The translations under genes and the position numbers were made by a program. A stretch of DNA of 64,000 nt from Aliarcobacter sp017996075. GTDB lineage: Bacteria; Campylobacterota; Campylobacteria; Campylobacterales; Arcobacteraceae. The stretch lies in assembly GCF_051062515.1 (NCBI RefSeq), contig NZ_JAMXEK010000005.1. One strand, 5' to 3'. Positions 1 through 7,736 of this stretch are shown piece by piece; positions within the stretch are counted from its first letter, which is position 1, and every line of letters begins with the position of its first letter. A model generated the notes under the pieces. That model did no database searches, had not been told where the DNA came from, and saw only the letters and a program-made list of their open reading frames with translations.

Positions 1-490
1 AAGCCTCATTTCCAAGTACTCCTTGAACATTTCTAGATATTGCATCAGCCATAACAAGCGAAGGAAGCTCACCACCTGTTAGGATATATTCTCCAATACT
101 AAAAACCTCATTGGCATACTTTTCAATAACTCTCTCATCAATTCCTTCATATCTTCCACTAACCATTACAATATTTTTTTTCTTTGCAAGTCTTTTTGCA
201 TCATTTTGCCTAAAAGGTTTAGCAGCAGCAAGTGGAAAAATAATATATGCATCTTTATCTTTTCTTTTTATCTCTTCTAAACAATCAAAAAGTGGTTGAC
301 ATGATAGAAGCATTCCAGCTCCTCCACCAACCATAGCATCATCAACTTTTTTGTGTTTGTTTGTTGTAAAATCTCTAGGATTATAAAAATCATAGCTTAT
401 TAAATTTGATTCAACTGCTCTATTTAAAATAGAATCTTTTAAATATGGTTCAATCAAATTGGGAAAAAGTGTAACAAAAGTAAACTTCAA
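1..490 (-). CDS. trmD: tRNA (guanine-N1)-methyltransferase TrmD, 3' end cut by window edge
   Basis: The first 163 codons of TrmD are present; the C-terminal part lies outside the window. TrmD methylates G37 of tRNAs with a G at position 36, using S-adenosylmethionine, and prevents +1 frameshifting. The translation contains the family motifs VGGGAGM, GRYEGIDERV and SIGEYILTGGELP, the last two forming the trefoil-knot cofactor site. I place the start at TTG 490-488, giving MKFTFVTLFPN, because no ATG fits and a GGA lies about 8 bases upstream. In related bacteria trmD directly follows rimM; here rimM is 40 kb away with flagellar genes between them. Confidence 0.93.
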   Translation of the reverse strand, partial: MKFTFVTLFPNLIEPYLKDSILNRAVESNLISYDFYNPRDFTTNKHKKVDDAMVGGGAGMLLSCQPLFDCLEEIKRKDKDAYIIFPLAAAKPFRQNDAKRLAKKKNIVMVSGRYEGIDERVIEKYANEVFSIGEYILTGGELPSLVMADAISRNVQGVLGNEA

Positions 491-600
491 AATAAAATTC
501 CAATCAATTTTTTTGTTTGAAATGTTATCATAAATTTTTTTATATATTATTAAGTATAAATAGTATAAATTTCGCATCTAATAATATAAGGAGTAAATTT

Positions 601-948
601 TTGAAAATTAAAGGCTTTGGAAAAAAATATTTTACATTAGCTTCAATTCAAGCGTATGCAACGCAATCAAAATTGCATGCAAAATTTACTGCACTAAAAA
701 CTAATATAAATGAAAAACTAAAAATCTCTTCAAATAGTGATGAAGAGGATGAGTTATCCAAAGATATTGAGCAAAATTTATTAGCTTGTAATCTAATAAA
801 TTCTAAACCATGTCACTGTGATTGTCTATTTAGAAGAAAAACAGCACTTGCTGTAAGACTTTTTCAATTTATTCCTAGATGTCCATTTTATTGTACATTT
901 TTTGCTTTTAGAAGAACTGGCGTACATCCACCACTATTATCATTTTAA
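601..948 (+). CDS. small cysteine-rich basic protein of unknown function
   Basis: I do not recognise this 115-residue protein. The frame is open from an ATG at 517, but a strong AAGGAG at 588-593 sits 7 bases before TTG 601, so I choose TTG 601, giving MKIKGFGKKYFTLA. The middle is acidic (SDEEDELSKD). The C-terminal third holds a CHCDC cluster, a CPFYC pair and many arginines and phenylalanines, which suggests metal or cofactor binding, though this is inference only. It stands alone, divergent from trmD, with a possible -10 (TATAAA) about 35 bases before the start. The ribosome binding site and intact frame argue that it is translated; no homologue is known to me. Confidence 0.5.
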   Translation: MKIKGFGKKYFTLASIQAYATQSKLHAKFTALKTNINEKLKISSNSDEEDELSKDIEQNLLACNLINSKPCHCDCLFRRKTALAVRLFQFIPRCPFYCTFFAFRRTGVHPPLLSF

Positions 949-1006
949 TAATTGTTAGAAAATTTAATATTAAATCGTTTTTAAGTCCGAAAAAGACAAT
1001 TTTACC

Positions 1007-1042
1007 CGATTGGTAAAAATCTATGATTTTTGGTACCAATCG
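1007..1042 (+). other. long imperfect hairpin in the region before metE
   Basis: CGATTGGT (1007-1014) pairs with ACCAATCG (1035-1042), and inside it AAAAATC (1015-1021) pairs with GATTTTT (1025-1031) around a TAT loop, leaving a GGT bulge. There is no T-run after it on the plus strand, so it is not a standard terminator for the small gene that ends at 948. It could be a DNA operator or the first part of the metE leader. Confidence 0.5.
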
Positions 1043-1104
1043 TGTGTAAACTCTTGTCGTAAAAGGATTTAAAATAAGATTTATTAGAAAACTATTTTTT
1101 TTAG

Positions 1105-1201
1105 GCTTCGTTCTCGAAGCACTTTAGGTTTTTGCTACTTTTTAGTGGATTTTTCTCAAAGAGAGTGCTAAAGGCACAAGAATCCACGCTATAAAAAGTA
1201 G
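1105..1201 (+). promoter_or_regulatory. candidate structured RNA element in the metE leader
   Basis: The stretch folds on paper into a compact branched structure. A hairpin GCTTCG/CGAAGC (1105-1120, loop TTCT) is followed by a long stem: CTACTTTTTA (1135-1144) with TAAAAAGTAG (1192-1201), and GTGGATT (1145-1151) with AATCCAC (1181-1187). This encloses two small hairpins, TCTC/GAGA (1154-1164) and GTGC/GCAC (1165-1177). The loop TAAAG (1169-1173) is complementary to CTTTA (1122-1126), which would make a pseudoknot. This is not the cobalamin or SAM-I riboswitch pattern that I know. Function is inferred from position only. Confidence 0.45.
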
Positions 1202-1213
1202 AAAAAAATGTAT

Positions 1214-1248
1214 GGTTCCTTTTTTTAAAGGGAACCTTTAAAAAAAGG
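1214..1248 (+). promoter_or_regulatory. alternative hairpins, one covering the metE ribosome binding site
   Basis: CCTTTTTTTAAAGG (1218-1231) and CCTTTAAAAAAAGG (1235-1248) are perfect 14-bp inverted repeats with a GAA loop. The 3' arm ends in the AAAAGGA that serves as Shine-Dalgarno for metE (ATG 1258). A second hairpin, GGTTCC (1214-1219) with GGAACC (1231-1236), uses part of the same bases, so the two cannot form together. This is the layout expected of translational control by a switch between two folds. Confidence 0.55.
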
Positions 1249-1257
1249 ATTAATAAT

Positions 1258-3522
1258 ATGTCAAAAAATTATGTAATAGGTTTCCCAAGAATTGGAGAAA
1301 AAAGAGAACTAAAAAAGGTTTTAGAAGATTATTGGGCAAAAAAAGTTGATTTTAGTGAAGTTAAATATGTAGCAGAAAATTTGAGAAAAAGACACTGGAC
1401 TTATCAAAAAGAGGTAAAAATAGATTTTATAGCTTCAAATGATTTTTCACTATATGATAATATGTTAGATAGTTCTATTTTATTAGGAGCAATTCCAAAA
1501 AGATTTCAACACCTAAAAGATGAAGAGTTATATTTTGCAATGGCAAGAGGAAATCAAGATTGTGTAGCAATGGAGATGACAAAGTGGTTTAATACAAACT
1601 ATCACTACATTGTTCCAGAAATTTCTAAAGATACAACATTTAAACTAAACTCTAAAAAAGTTATAGAGGAGTATAAAGAGGCACTTGAGCTTGGAATTAA
1701 TACAAAAATAAATTTAATTGGTGCAATTACTTATTTAGGATTATCAAAAAGTGTCGATAATAGTGATCTATTTGCACATATTTCTAGTGTTGTAAAAGTT
1801 TATAAAGAGCTTTTAGAAGAGATTTCAAAATTAAACAGTGAAGTTGTTGTTCAATTTGATGAACCTTTGTTTGTAAAAGATTTAGAACCAAAAGTTTTAT
1901 CACTTTTAAAACCAGTTTATGATGAGCTCTCAAATGTTTCAAAAAATATAAAAATCGTTGTAACTACTTACTTTGAGCACTCAAATGAAGCTACAAAAAT
2001 TTTAGTAAACACTCCTATTTGGGCTTTAGGACTTGATTTTATTCATGGAGTTAAAAATTTAGAGAGTTTAGAATTTATTAAAAATTCAAATAAAGTTTTA
2101 ATTGCTGGAGTTATTGATGGTAGAAACATTTGGAAGAGTAATTTTGAAGATAAATTAAATCTTTTAAATAAAATCTCAAATGTAGTTTCAAAAGATAATA
2201 TTATCGTAGGGACTTCTTGTTCACTTTTACATGTACCTTTTACATTAAGTTATGAAGATAATTTAGATAAAGAGATTAAATCGTGGTTAGCATTTGCAAA
2301 TGAAAAATTAAAAGAGTTAAACCTTGTTTCAAAACAGTTTTTTGGCTCAAAACTATCACTTGAAGATATTGCAAATATTGAGAAAAATCGACAAGATAAT
2401 ATTCAAAGAAAAGTATCTACTAAAATTCATAATCAAAAGATTCAAGAAGAGATTAAAAATCTAAAAAAATTTGAAAGAGAAGATAAATTTGAAGATAGAA
2501 TAAAAGCTCAAAGAGAGTTTTTTAAATATGATGCATTAACAACTACAACTATTGGATCATTTCCTCAAACTCCAGAAATTAGAGAGAATAGAAAGAATTA
2601 TAAAGCAAATTTAATTTCAAAAGAAGAGTATGAAACTCAAATAAAAAAATATATTGATGATTGTGTAGCATTTCAAGATGAAATCGGACTTGATATTTTA
2701 GTTCACGGAGAGCCTGAAAGAAATGACATGGTTGAATATTTTGGACAATTATTGGAAGGTTTTGCATTCACTTCTAATGCTTGGGTTCAATCATATGGAA
2801 GTAGATGTGTAAAACCACCTGTTATTTTTGGTGATGTTTCAAGACCAAATGCTATGACAGTTCTTTGGATTAAATATGCTCAAAGTAAAACAAAAAAAGT
2901 TATGAAAGGTATGTTAACAGGACCTGTTACAATTTTAAATTGGTCATTTGTAAGAGATGATATTCCAAGAAATGAAGTAACAAAACAAATTGCGCTTTGT
3001 ATTAATAAAGAAGTAGATGATTTACAAAATGCTGGAATTAAGATGATTCAAGTTGATGAAGCAGCGTTTAAAGAAGGATATCCTTTAAGAATTGAAAATA
3101 TAAAAGCTTATGAAAATTGGGCAGTTGATAATTTTAGATTAAGTGTAAGTAGCGCAAAAGCTAATACTCAAATTCACACACATATGTGTTATAGTGAATT
3201 TAATGATATTATAAAAACTATTGAAGCTATGGATGCTGATGTTATCTCTATTGAAACTGCACGTAGTGGAAATAGACTTTTAAAAATCTTTAAAGATGTA
3301 AACTATAAACAAGAAATAGGACCTGGAATTTATGATATTCATAGTCCAAGAGTTCCAAGTGTGCAAGAGATGGTAAATCAAATAAAAGCTTTAATTGAAG
3401 TTTTACCAAAAGAGCAGTTATGGATAAATCCAGATTGTGGACTAAAAACTCGAAAATGGCCAGAAGTTAAAGAGAGTCTTAAAAATATGGTTGAAGCTGT
3501 AAAGATTGTAAAAAATAGTTAA
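1258..3522 (+). CDS. metE: cobalamin-independent methionine synthase MetE
   Basis: MetE transfers the methyl group of 5-methyltetrahydropteroyl-triglutamate to homocysteine, the last step of methionine synthesis, without vitamin B12. The 754-residue length is the usual one. The C-terminal catalytic barrel shows the zinc ligands: HTHMCYSEF (H642, C644), the glutamate in ISIETARSGN, and C727 in NPDCGLKTRKWPEV. VDEAAFKEGYPLR and GMLTGPVTILNWS are also typical. The N-terminal half is the duplicated barrel without zinc ligands. It is a single-gene unit, ending at a bidirectional terminator, and is preceded by a 309-base leader with strong secondary structure that overlaps its ribosome binding site, which suggests regulation at the RNA level. 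Confidence 0.97.
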   Translation: MSKNYVIGFPRIGEKRELKKVLEDYWAKKVDFSEVKYVAENLRKRHWTYQKEVKIDFIASNDFSLYDNMLDSSILLGAIPKRFQHLKDEELYFAMARGNQDCVAMEMTKWFNTNYHYIVPEISKDTTFKLNSKKVIEEYKEALELGINTKINLIGAITYLGLSKSVDNSDLFAHISSVVKVYKELLEEISKLNSEVVVQFDEPLFVKDLEPKVLSLLKPVYDELSNVSKNIKIVVTTYFEHSNEATKILVNTPIWALGLDFIHGVKNLESLEFIKNSNKVLIAGVIDGRNIWKSNFEDKLNLLNKISNVVSKDNIIVGTSCSLLHVPFTLSYEDNLDKEIKSWLAFANEKLKELNLVSKQFFGSKLSLEDIANIEKNRQDNIQRKVSTKIHNQKIQEEIKNLKKFEREDKFEDRIKAQREFFKYDALTTTTIGSFPQTPEIRENRKNYKANLISKEEYETQIKKYIDDCVAFQDEIGLDILVHGEPERNDMVEYFGQLLEGFAFTSNAWVQSYGSRCVKPPVIFGDVSRPNAMTVLWIKYAQSKTKKVMKGMLTGPVTILNWSFVRDDIPRNEVTKQIALCINKEVDDLQNAGIKMIQVDEAAFKEGYPLRIENIKAYENWAVDNFRLSVSSAKANTQIHTHMCYSEFNDIIKTIEAMDADVISIETARSGNRLLKIFKDVNYKQEIGPGIYDIHSPRVPSVQEMVNQIKALIEVLPKEQLWINPDCGLKTRKWPEVKESLKNMVEAVKIVKNS

Positions 3523-3531
3523 ATAATTTAC

Positions 3532-3559
3532 AAAAAAGAGTCTTTTAAGACTCTTTTTT
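3532..3559. terminator. bidirectional terminator between metE and the chemoreceptor gene
   Basis: AAAAAAGAGTC (3532-3542) and GACTCTTTTTT (3549-3559) form an 11-bp stem with a TTTTAA loop, with a T-run on both strands. It serves metE from the left and the chemoreceptor gene from the right. The stop codon of the latter (3547-3545) lies in the loop, so its last codons are part of the terminator. Confidence 0.85.
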
Positions 3560-6466
3560 GCTATTTGAATCCAAATATAAAATATCATTTAAACTATCAA
3601 AAATTTCTATAGTTATCTCCTCTATTTGATTTGCAGTATTTTTTAAAACTTTATTCTCACTTTTATTTGAATTTTGTCTTATATACTCTTGCATTTTTTC
3701 ATGTAGATTTTCATGGTGATTTTTCAAAATATTCCACTTTTCATCTTTTGTAAAAATCTCATTTTTACTTTCACATGAAATTATCCATTTTCCCATATTA
3801 CAACTTTTGCAATCATCTACCTTACAATTTTCATATTTATTTAAAAGTTTAAAATATCTTTTTTTAAAATTCAAATGCTCATTTTTATAAATAGCTAACT
3901 CTTTTATTAAATCAACATTTTCAACCATATCATAATACTTTTCATCTATTTTAGAAGCAGATGTAATTTGTAGCAATTTATTAGATAAATCTGATACTTC
4001 ATTTGATAATCTATCTATATTTAAAGCTGTTTTTGCATTTTTTTGTGTTGTAAAATCAAGTTTTGAAACTGTCTCATTTATTTGAACTATTCCTAACTCT
4101 TGCTCTTTACTAAAAATTGTTACATTGTGGATTATATCTTTTGTCTGTGAAATTTTTAAAGCTAAATTTTCATAACCTTTTATCATAGTGTCAACATTAT
4201 TTTTACCATCCAAAGTCTCAAAATTTGCACTCTCAACCAACTCTTTAATCTCTTTTGCTGCTTGGGCACTTTTATTTGCAAGATTTCTAACCTCACCAGC
4301 AACCACTGCGAACCCTTTTCCAGCATCACCAGCAGTTGCTGCTTCAACTGCTGCATTTAGACTTAAAATATTTGTTTGAAACGCTATTTGATCAATTACT
4401 GTTATTGCTTCATTTATAGCTTTAACTTTTTTACTAATTTCATCCATAGATGAAAAGGTTTGTGCTGCAAATTTACTTCCTGTTATAGCATCTGTATTTA
4501 GCTCATCTGATATTTTTAACATTTGATTCATATTTTCATTATTATTTTTTATATTTTGAGTTATCTGCTCTAGTGCAACAGAAGTTTGCTTTAAAGATAG
4601 TGCCTGATTAGAAGATGAGACAGACAATTCATTTGAAGAGTTTGTTAATGTTTTTGTATTTTGTTCAAGTTTTTTTCCAGCATTTGTAATCATTGCAATT
4701 AACTGAGAAGATGATTGTCCCAAAATAATAGTCGAGTTTGATAATATTCCAAAATCTCCATACATACCTTTTATATGGTTTTCATCTTTTTTAAATCTAT
4801 AATCACCTTGTGCATAGTTGTTTAATAAAAGATTTAAACTATCAATTTTTAATCTTGTTCTATCTATCATTTTATTTATAATATCAACTAATGTTTGTAA
4901 CTCTTTTGTAGATGATTTTGTTTTTATAGTGTATTCAAAAAATCCATTGTTTACCTTTTCCATAATATCTGTTATCTCTAAAATTACATTTTTATCATTT
5001 TCAATAATTTGCTCTATTTTTGAAACTTGAGTATTCATATTTTTAGTCATCAAAGCAAACTCATCTTTACCCTCTATTTGGTTTAATTTTATATTATCTT
5101 TCTCTTTCATTGAGTATGAAAAAAACTGATTTAAATTATTTTCAAATTTTTTGATGGATTTTGTAACTTTACTTGTCATTACTATAATTACTAAAAAAAT
5201 AAAAATCATAAGTAGTACAAGAAAAATTAAAAAAAACAAAATTTGATTATCTAAATCTTTTGTATTTGTTTTGATATATAAAAGTGTATCTTCAACTATT
5301 TTATTTTTAATCTCTTCAAAAATCTCTATTTTACTAGAAGATAAAGTTTCCCACTTTTGAGTATCTACTCCATAAATATTTTTAGTTAGAATATTTAGTG
5401 CTTTTAAAATTTTTACATCTAGCTCTTTTGTATCTTCTAAATACTCATTATTATAAGATTTAGACATATATGAATCAGCTACAAATTGAATATCATCTAA
5501 AAATTTCTCTTCCTCTTTTGTATGTTCAAGTTTTTTGTAATCTTTTATTGCTCTTAAAATTTTTGTATGCTCTTTTTGGATTTTATTTAATATATCTTCA
5601 TTATTTGTCAAGATAAAATCTTTATAATTGTGAATTAATCCACCGTATCCTAAAGACTCTTTTATGGTATTTAAAATATTATCTTTTTCACTTTTTAAAA
5701 AAATAGCTCTTCTAAAATCATCTATACTTGTAAAAATTGTACTTTGAAGTTTTTGATTAAAAAAATCTAACTGCTCTTGTGTTAAGTTTTTTCTTAACTC
5801 ATTAATATCGGTGTCTTGAAAAATTATTAAAGATATAAAGTTATTATAATTTGAATTTGATATAAGATTATTATCAAAAATATTTTTTATTAAATCATTT
5901 TCTTTATATGTCTTTTCTATAATATTTGTTATAGAAATATAAGTTTTTGAAGCTTTTAGTAACTCTTTACTATTTGAATATATTAGAAGTTCATCAAAAA
6001 AAGATAATAAATTTGAAATAAGCTCATCATAATATTGCTCTATATCTTTACTACTTTTTGATAACTCTTTTACATCTATTCGTTTTTCATCTAATAAAGA
6101 TATATTAGTTTTAAAAGTTTCATATTTATCAAAAAGTTTACTATCTTTTTTGATTAAATAAAAATTTTTTATAAAAGTATCTAGGTTTTCTTCTGCTAAT
6201 TTACTCGCTTTTATTTGATTTTCTAAATCATCTTTTTTTGTTTGAGCATAGCTATTTATATAAGATAAAGATAATTCTCTCTCTTTTTGAAGATTTGCCA
6301 ACAATTTAGACATTTGGTCTGTAAACTCTATATAACTTGATGTTTTATCCATATTGAGAACTTTTTCAACTTTTTCAAAAATTAATATAGATGACAACAT
6401 AAAAATTGCTAAAATAGGTAAAACCAAGATTAAAAAAATTTTATTTCTAAGCCTTAGGTTATTCAT
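3545..6466 (-). CDS. methyl-accepting chemotaxis protein with NIT-like sensor and C-terminal CZB domain
   Basis: A 973-residue transmembrane chemoreceptor. One membrane segment lies at residues 10-30 and a second at about 407-432. The part between starts with LANLQKERELSLSYI (from residue 56), the hallmark of the NIT (nitrate/nitrite-sensing) sensor family, followed by a long helical region. A HAMP-like linker leads to the signalling hairpin around 695-725 (IDQIAFQTNILSLNAAVEAA, AVVAGEVRNLA). The end carries a CZB-type zinc-binding module: an upstream His, C-N-M-G-K-W near 889 and HHENLH near 917. There is no CheR-binding pentapeptide at the C terminus. The start ATG has AGGAAG upstream. The ligand is unknown; nitrate is only suggested by the domain name. 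Confidence 0.9.
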   Translation of the reverse strand: MNNLRLRNKIFLILVLPILAIFMLSSILIFEKVEKVLNMDKTSSYIEFTDQMSKLLANLQKERELSLSYINSYAQTKKDDLENQIKASKLAEENLDTFIKNFYLIKKDSKLFDKYETFKTNISLLDEKRIDVKELSKSSKDIEQYYDELISNLLSFFDELLIYSNSKELLKASKTYISITNIIEKTYKENDLIKNIFDNNLISNSNYNNFISLIIFQDTDINELRKNLTQEQLDFFNQKLQSTIFTSIDDFRRAIFLKSEKDNILNTIKESLGYGGLIHNYKDFILTNNEDILNKIQKEHTKILRAIKDYKKLEHTKEEEKFLDDIQFVADSYMSKSYNNEYLEDTKELDVKILKALNILTKNIYGVDTQKWETLSSSKIEIFEEIKNKIVEDTLLYIKTNTKDLDNQILFFLIFLVLLMIFIFLVIIVMTSKVTKSIKKFENNLNQFFSYSMKEKDNIKLNQIEGKDEFALMTKNMNTQVSKIEQIIENDKNVILEITDIMEKVNNGFFEYTIKTKSSTKELQTLVDIINKMIDRTRLKIDSLNLLLNNYAQGDYRFKKDENHIKGMYGDFGILSNSTIILGQSSSQLIAMITNAGKKLEQNTKTLTNSSNELSVSSSNQALSLKQTSVALEQITQNIKNNNENMNQMLKISDELNTDAITGSKFAAQTFSSMDEISKKVKAINEAITVIDQIAFQTNILSLNAAVEAATAGDAGKGFAVVAGEVRNLANKSAQAAKEIKELVESANFETLDGKNNVDTMIKGYENLALKISQTKDIIHNVTIFSKEQELGIVQINETVSKLDFTTQKNAKTALNIDRLSNEVSDLSNKLLQITSASKIDEKYYDMVENVDLIKELAIYKNEHLNFKKRYFKLLNKYENCKVDDCKSCNMGKWIISCESKNEIFTKDEKWNILKNHHENLHEKMQEYIRQNSNKSENKVLKNTANQIEEITIEIFDSLNDILYLDSNSKKES

Positions 6467-6538
6467 TTTACTTCCTAATATAATATTTTTTATAATATAT
6501 TCTTTATTGTTTAAATAGATGTTTATGAATTTTAAGAT

Positions 6539-6577
6539 GTAATTAAGTTGTAACTAAACGGTAATTTTGTTGTAACT
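6539..6577 (+). promoter_or_regulatory. four GTAAYT direct repeats at exact 11-bp spacing, OmpR/PhoB-type operator candidate
   Basis: GTAATT 6539-6544, GTAACT 6550-6555, GTAATT 6561-6566 and GTAACT 6572-6577 are spaced exactly 11 bp start to start, alternating T and C at the fifth base. Direct repeats at one helical turn are what winged-helix response regulators of the OmpR/PhoB family bind as tandem dimers. Candidate -10 boxes TATATT (6585-6590) and TATTAT (6593-6598) follow at the distance seen in PhoB-activated promoters. The likely target is the rightward DUF350 gene; the leftward chemoreceptor gene is also possible. Confidence 0.55.
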
Positions 6578-6620
6578 TTAAACTTATATTTTTATTATTA
6601 AAAAGTCGATATATTTGTTC

Positions 6621-6643
6621 TAAAGCTTAATATATAAGCTTTA
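6621..6643. repeat. perfect inverted repeat upstream of the DUF350 gene
   Basis: TAAAGCTTA (6621-6629) and TAAGCTTTA (6635-6643) are 9-bp arms around ATATA. It lies 43 bases before the DUF350 start and downstream of the 11-bp repeat array. It could be a repressor operator or a hairpin in the 5' untranslated region. The low GC makes some chance palindromes expected. Confidence 0.4.
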
Positions 6644-6685
6644 TATAACAACTTTTCGATAAAATTATCAAAAAAAGGATTTTTG

Positions 6686-7090
6686 ATGGAATTTGGTTTA
6701 TTTTTAAGCTTTTTAGGATTTTTCTTTACAGCAGTTATTTTAGTAGTTGCTTTTTTATATCTATATGCTCTTGTTACTCCATATGATGATTACAATCTTA
6801 TTTTTGAGAAAAATAATATTGCAGCAGCACTAGGTTTTGGAGGGGCAATTATTGGTGTTTCTATACCACTTTATAGTGCTTTGGAAAACTCTGTTTCTTA
6901 TTTTGACTTTGCTGTTTGGGGTGCTATTGCTATATTTATTCAGCTAGCTTATGCTTTTATAGTTACAAGAATTAGTGGAAAATACTCTTTTAATGAGAAA
7001 ATAAATGAAGGTGTAGTTTCTGTAGGTATTTTAATGGCATTTTTATCAATTTGTATTGGTCTTTTAAATGCTGGTTCTATGAGTTATTAA
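6686..7090 (+). CDS. DUF350 family inner-membrane protein
   Basis: A 134-residue protein with four predicted membrane helices, matching the size and pattern of the DUF350 (YjfL-like) family: a first hydrophobic segment, then YDDYNLIFEKNNIAAALGFGG, which is the conserved charged loop entering helix two. The function of the family is unknown. The start is ATG 6686, because AAGGA (6675-6679) is 6 bases upstream; an in-frame TTG at 6683 is less well placed. The gene is alone, preceded by a likely response-regulator binding site and closed by a strong hairpin. Confidence 0.8.
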   Translation: MEFGLFLSFLGFFFTAVILVVAFLYLYALVTPYDDYNLIFEKNNIAAALGFGGAIIGVSIPLYSALENSVSYFDFAVWGAIAIFIQLAYAFIVTRISGKYSFNEKINEGVVSVGILMAFLSICIGLLNAGSMSY

Positions 7091-7100
7091 AACTTATAAA

Positions 7101-7141
7101 TTTATCTATCATTTTGAAATAATTTCAAAATGATAGATAAA
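7101..7141. terminator. bidirectional terminator between DUF350 gene and flavin-reductase-like gene
   Basis: Bases 7101-7120 and 7122-7141 are perfect 20-base inverted repeats (the centre must open to form a loop of 3-5 bases). The core is CTATCATTTTGAAA with its complement, and AT-rich outer arms give T-runs on both strands. The convergent genes end at 7090 and 7145. Confidence 0.85.
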
Positions 7142-7144
7142 AAA

Positions 7145-7708
7145 CTATAAATCTACCATAGCTTTAAAAGTAACTCCAACTCTTCCAATACTCTCAATTT
7201 TTGTATGATTTCGCTCATTTATTCTATCATCTTGTATATATTGAAAATTTATCTTTAAAACAACTGGTGTTGTATCTCCATCAATTTTGTAAGTATCGTA
7301 ATATTCACAAAAAAGTGCAGTTTGAGTGGAACTTACCATTGGTGGATAATCCTCTAACTCTTTTTTTACATCAATTTGAAACTTCTCTATTTCACTTTCA
7401 CTTTTACATAAAGGTGTAGCACACTTTTGTAACTGCTCAACATTATCTTTATTTGGAAAACAAATAGTTGCTTTTTTTGTTTTTAAAATATTTGCTAAAC
7501 TATCTTTTGGACTTCCATCATCTTTTTTTCCAATAGCAACTATAACCAAAGCTGGGTTTGTTGAAATTGGTATAAAATAAGAGAATGGAGCTGCATTTAA
7601 AACTCCATCGTCATCTGTAACTATCCAAGCAATTGGTCGTGGAACTATACTTCCTGACATTATTTTGTATCTATCTAAATCATTTACATCTTTGTAGTCT
7701 AAAATCAT
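7145..7708 (-). CDS. flavin reductase-like (FMN-binding split barrel) protein
   Basis: A 187-residue protein of the flavin reductase-like/FMN-binding split-barrel family, shown by the N-terminal pattern IMSGSIVPRPIAWIVTDDD and NAAPFSYFIPIS followed by the small beta barrel. Members bind FMN and reduce flavins or act as flavoenzymes; the substrate cannot be told from sequence. It is the last minus-strand gene of the series that begins at cheY, 28 bases after the MFS gene, and ends at a shared terminator. A link to motility is not implied; it may only be carried at the end of the transcript. Confidence 0.75.
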   Translation of the reverse strand: MILDYKDVNDLDRYKIMSGSIVPRPIAWIVTDDDGVLNAAPFSYFIPISTNPALVIVAIGKKDDGSPKDSLANILKTKKATICFPNKDNVEQLQKCATPLCKSESEIEKFQIDVKKELEDYPPMVSSTQTALFCEYYDTYKIDGDTTPVVLKINFQYIQDDRINERNHTKIESIGRVGVTFKAMVDL

Positions 7709-7736
7709 AATTTTCTCCTTTTAAATCATTATACAA

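Noticed and set aside
517..600. ATG 517 as start of the small cysteine-rich gene
   Set aside because: No ribosome binding site precedes it, whereas TTG 601 has AAGGAG at 7 bases; the extra 28 residues look like translated promoter DNA.
949..1257. Cobalamin or SAM-I riboswitch before metE
   Set aside because: I could not find the B12 box or the SAM-I core pattern; the region is reported as structured RNA of unknown type instead.
3545..6466. Frameshift in the NIT chemoreceptor
   Set aside because: The frame is open throughout and every domain from sensor to CZB is in register.
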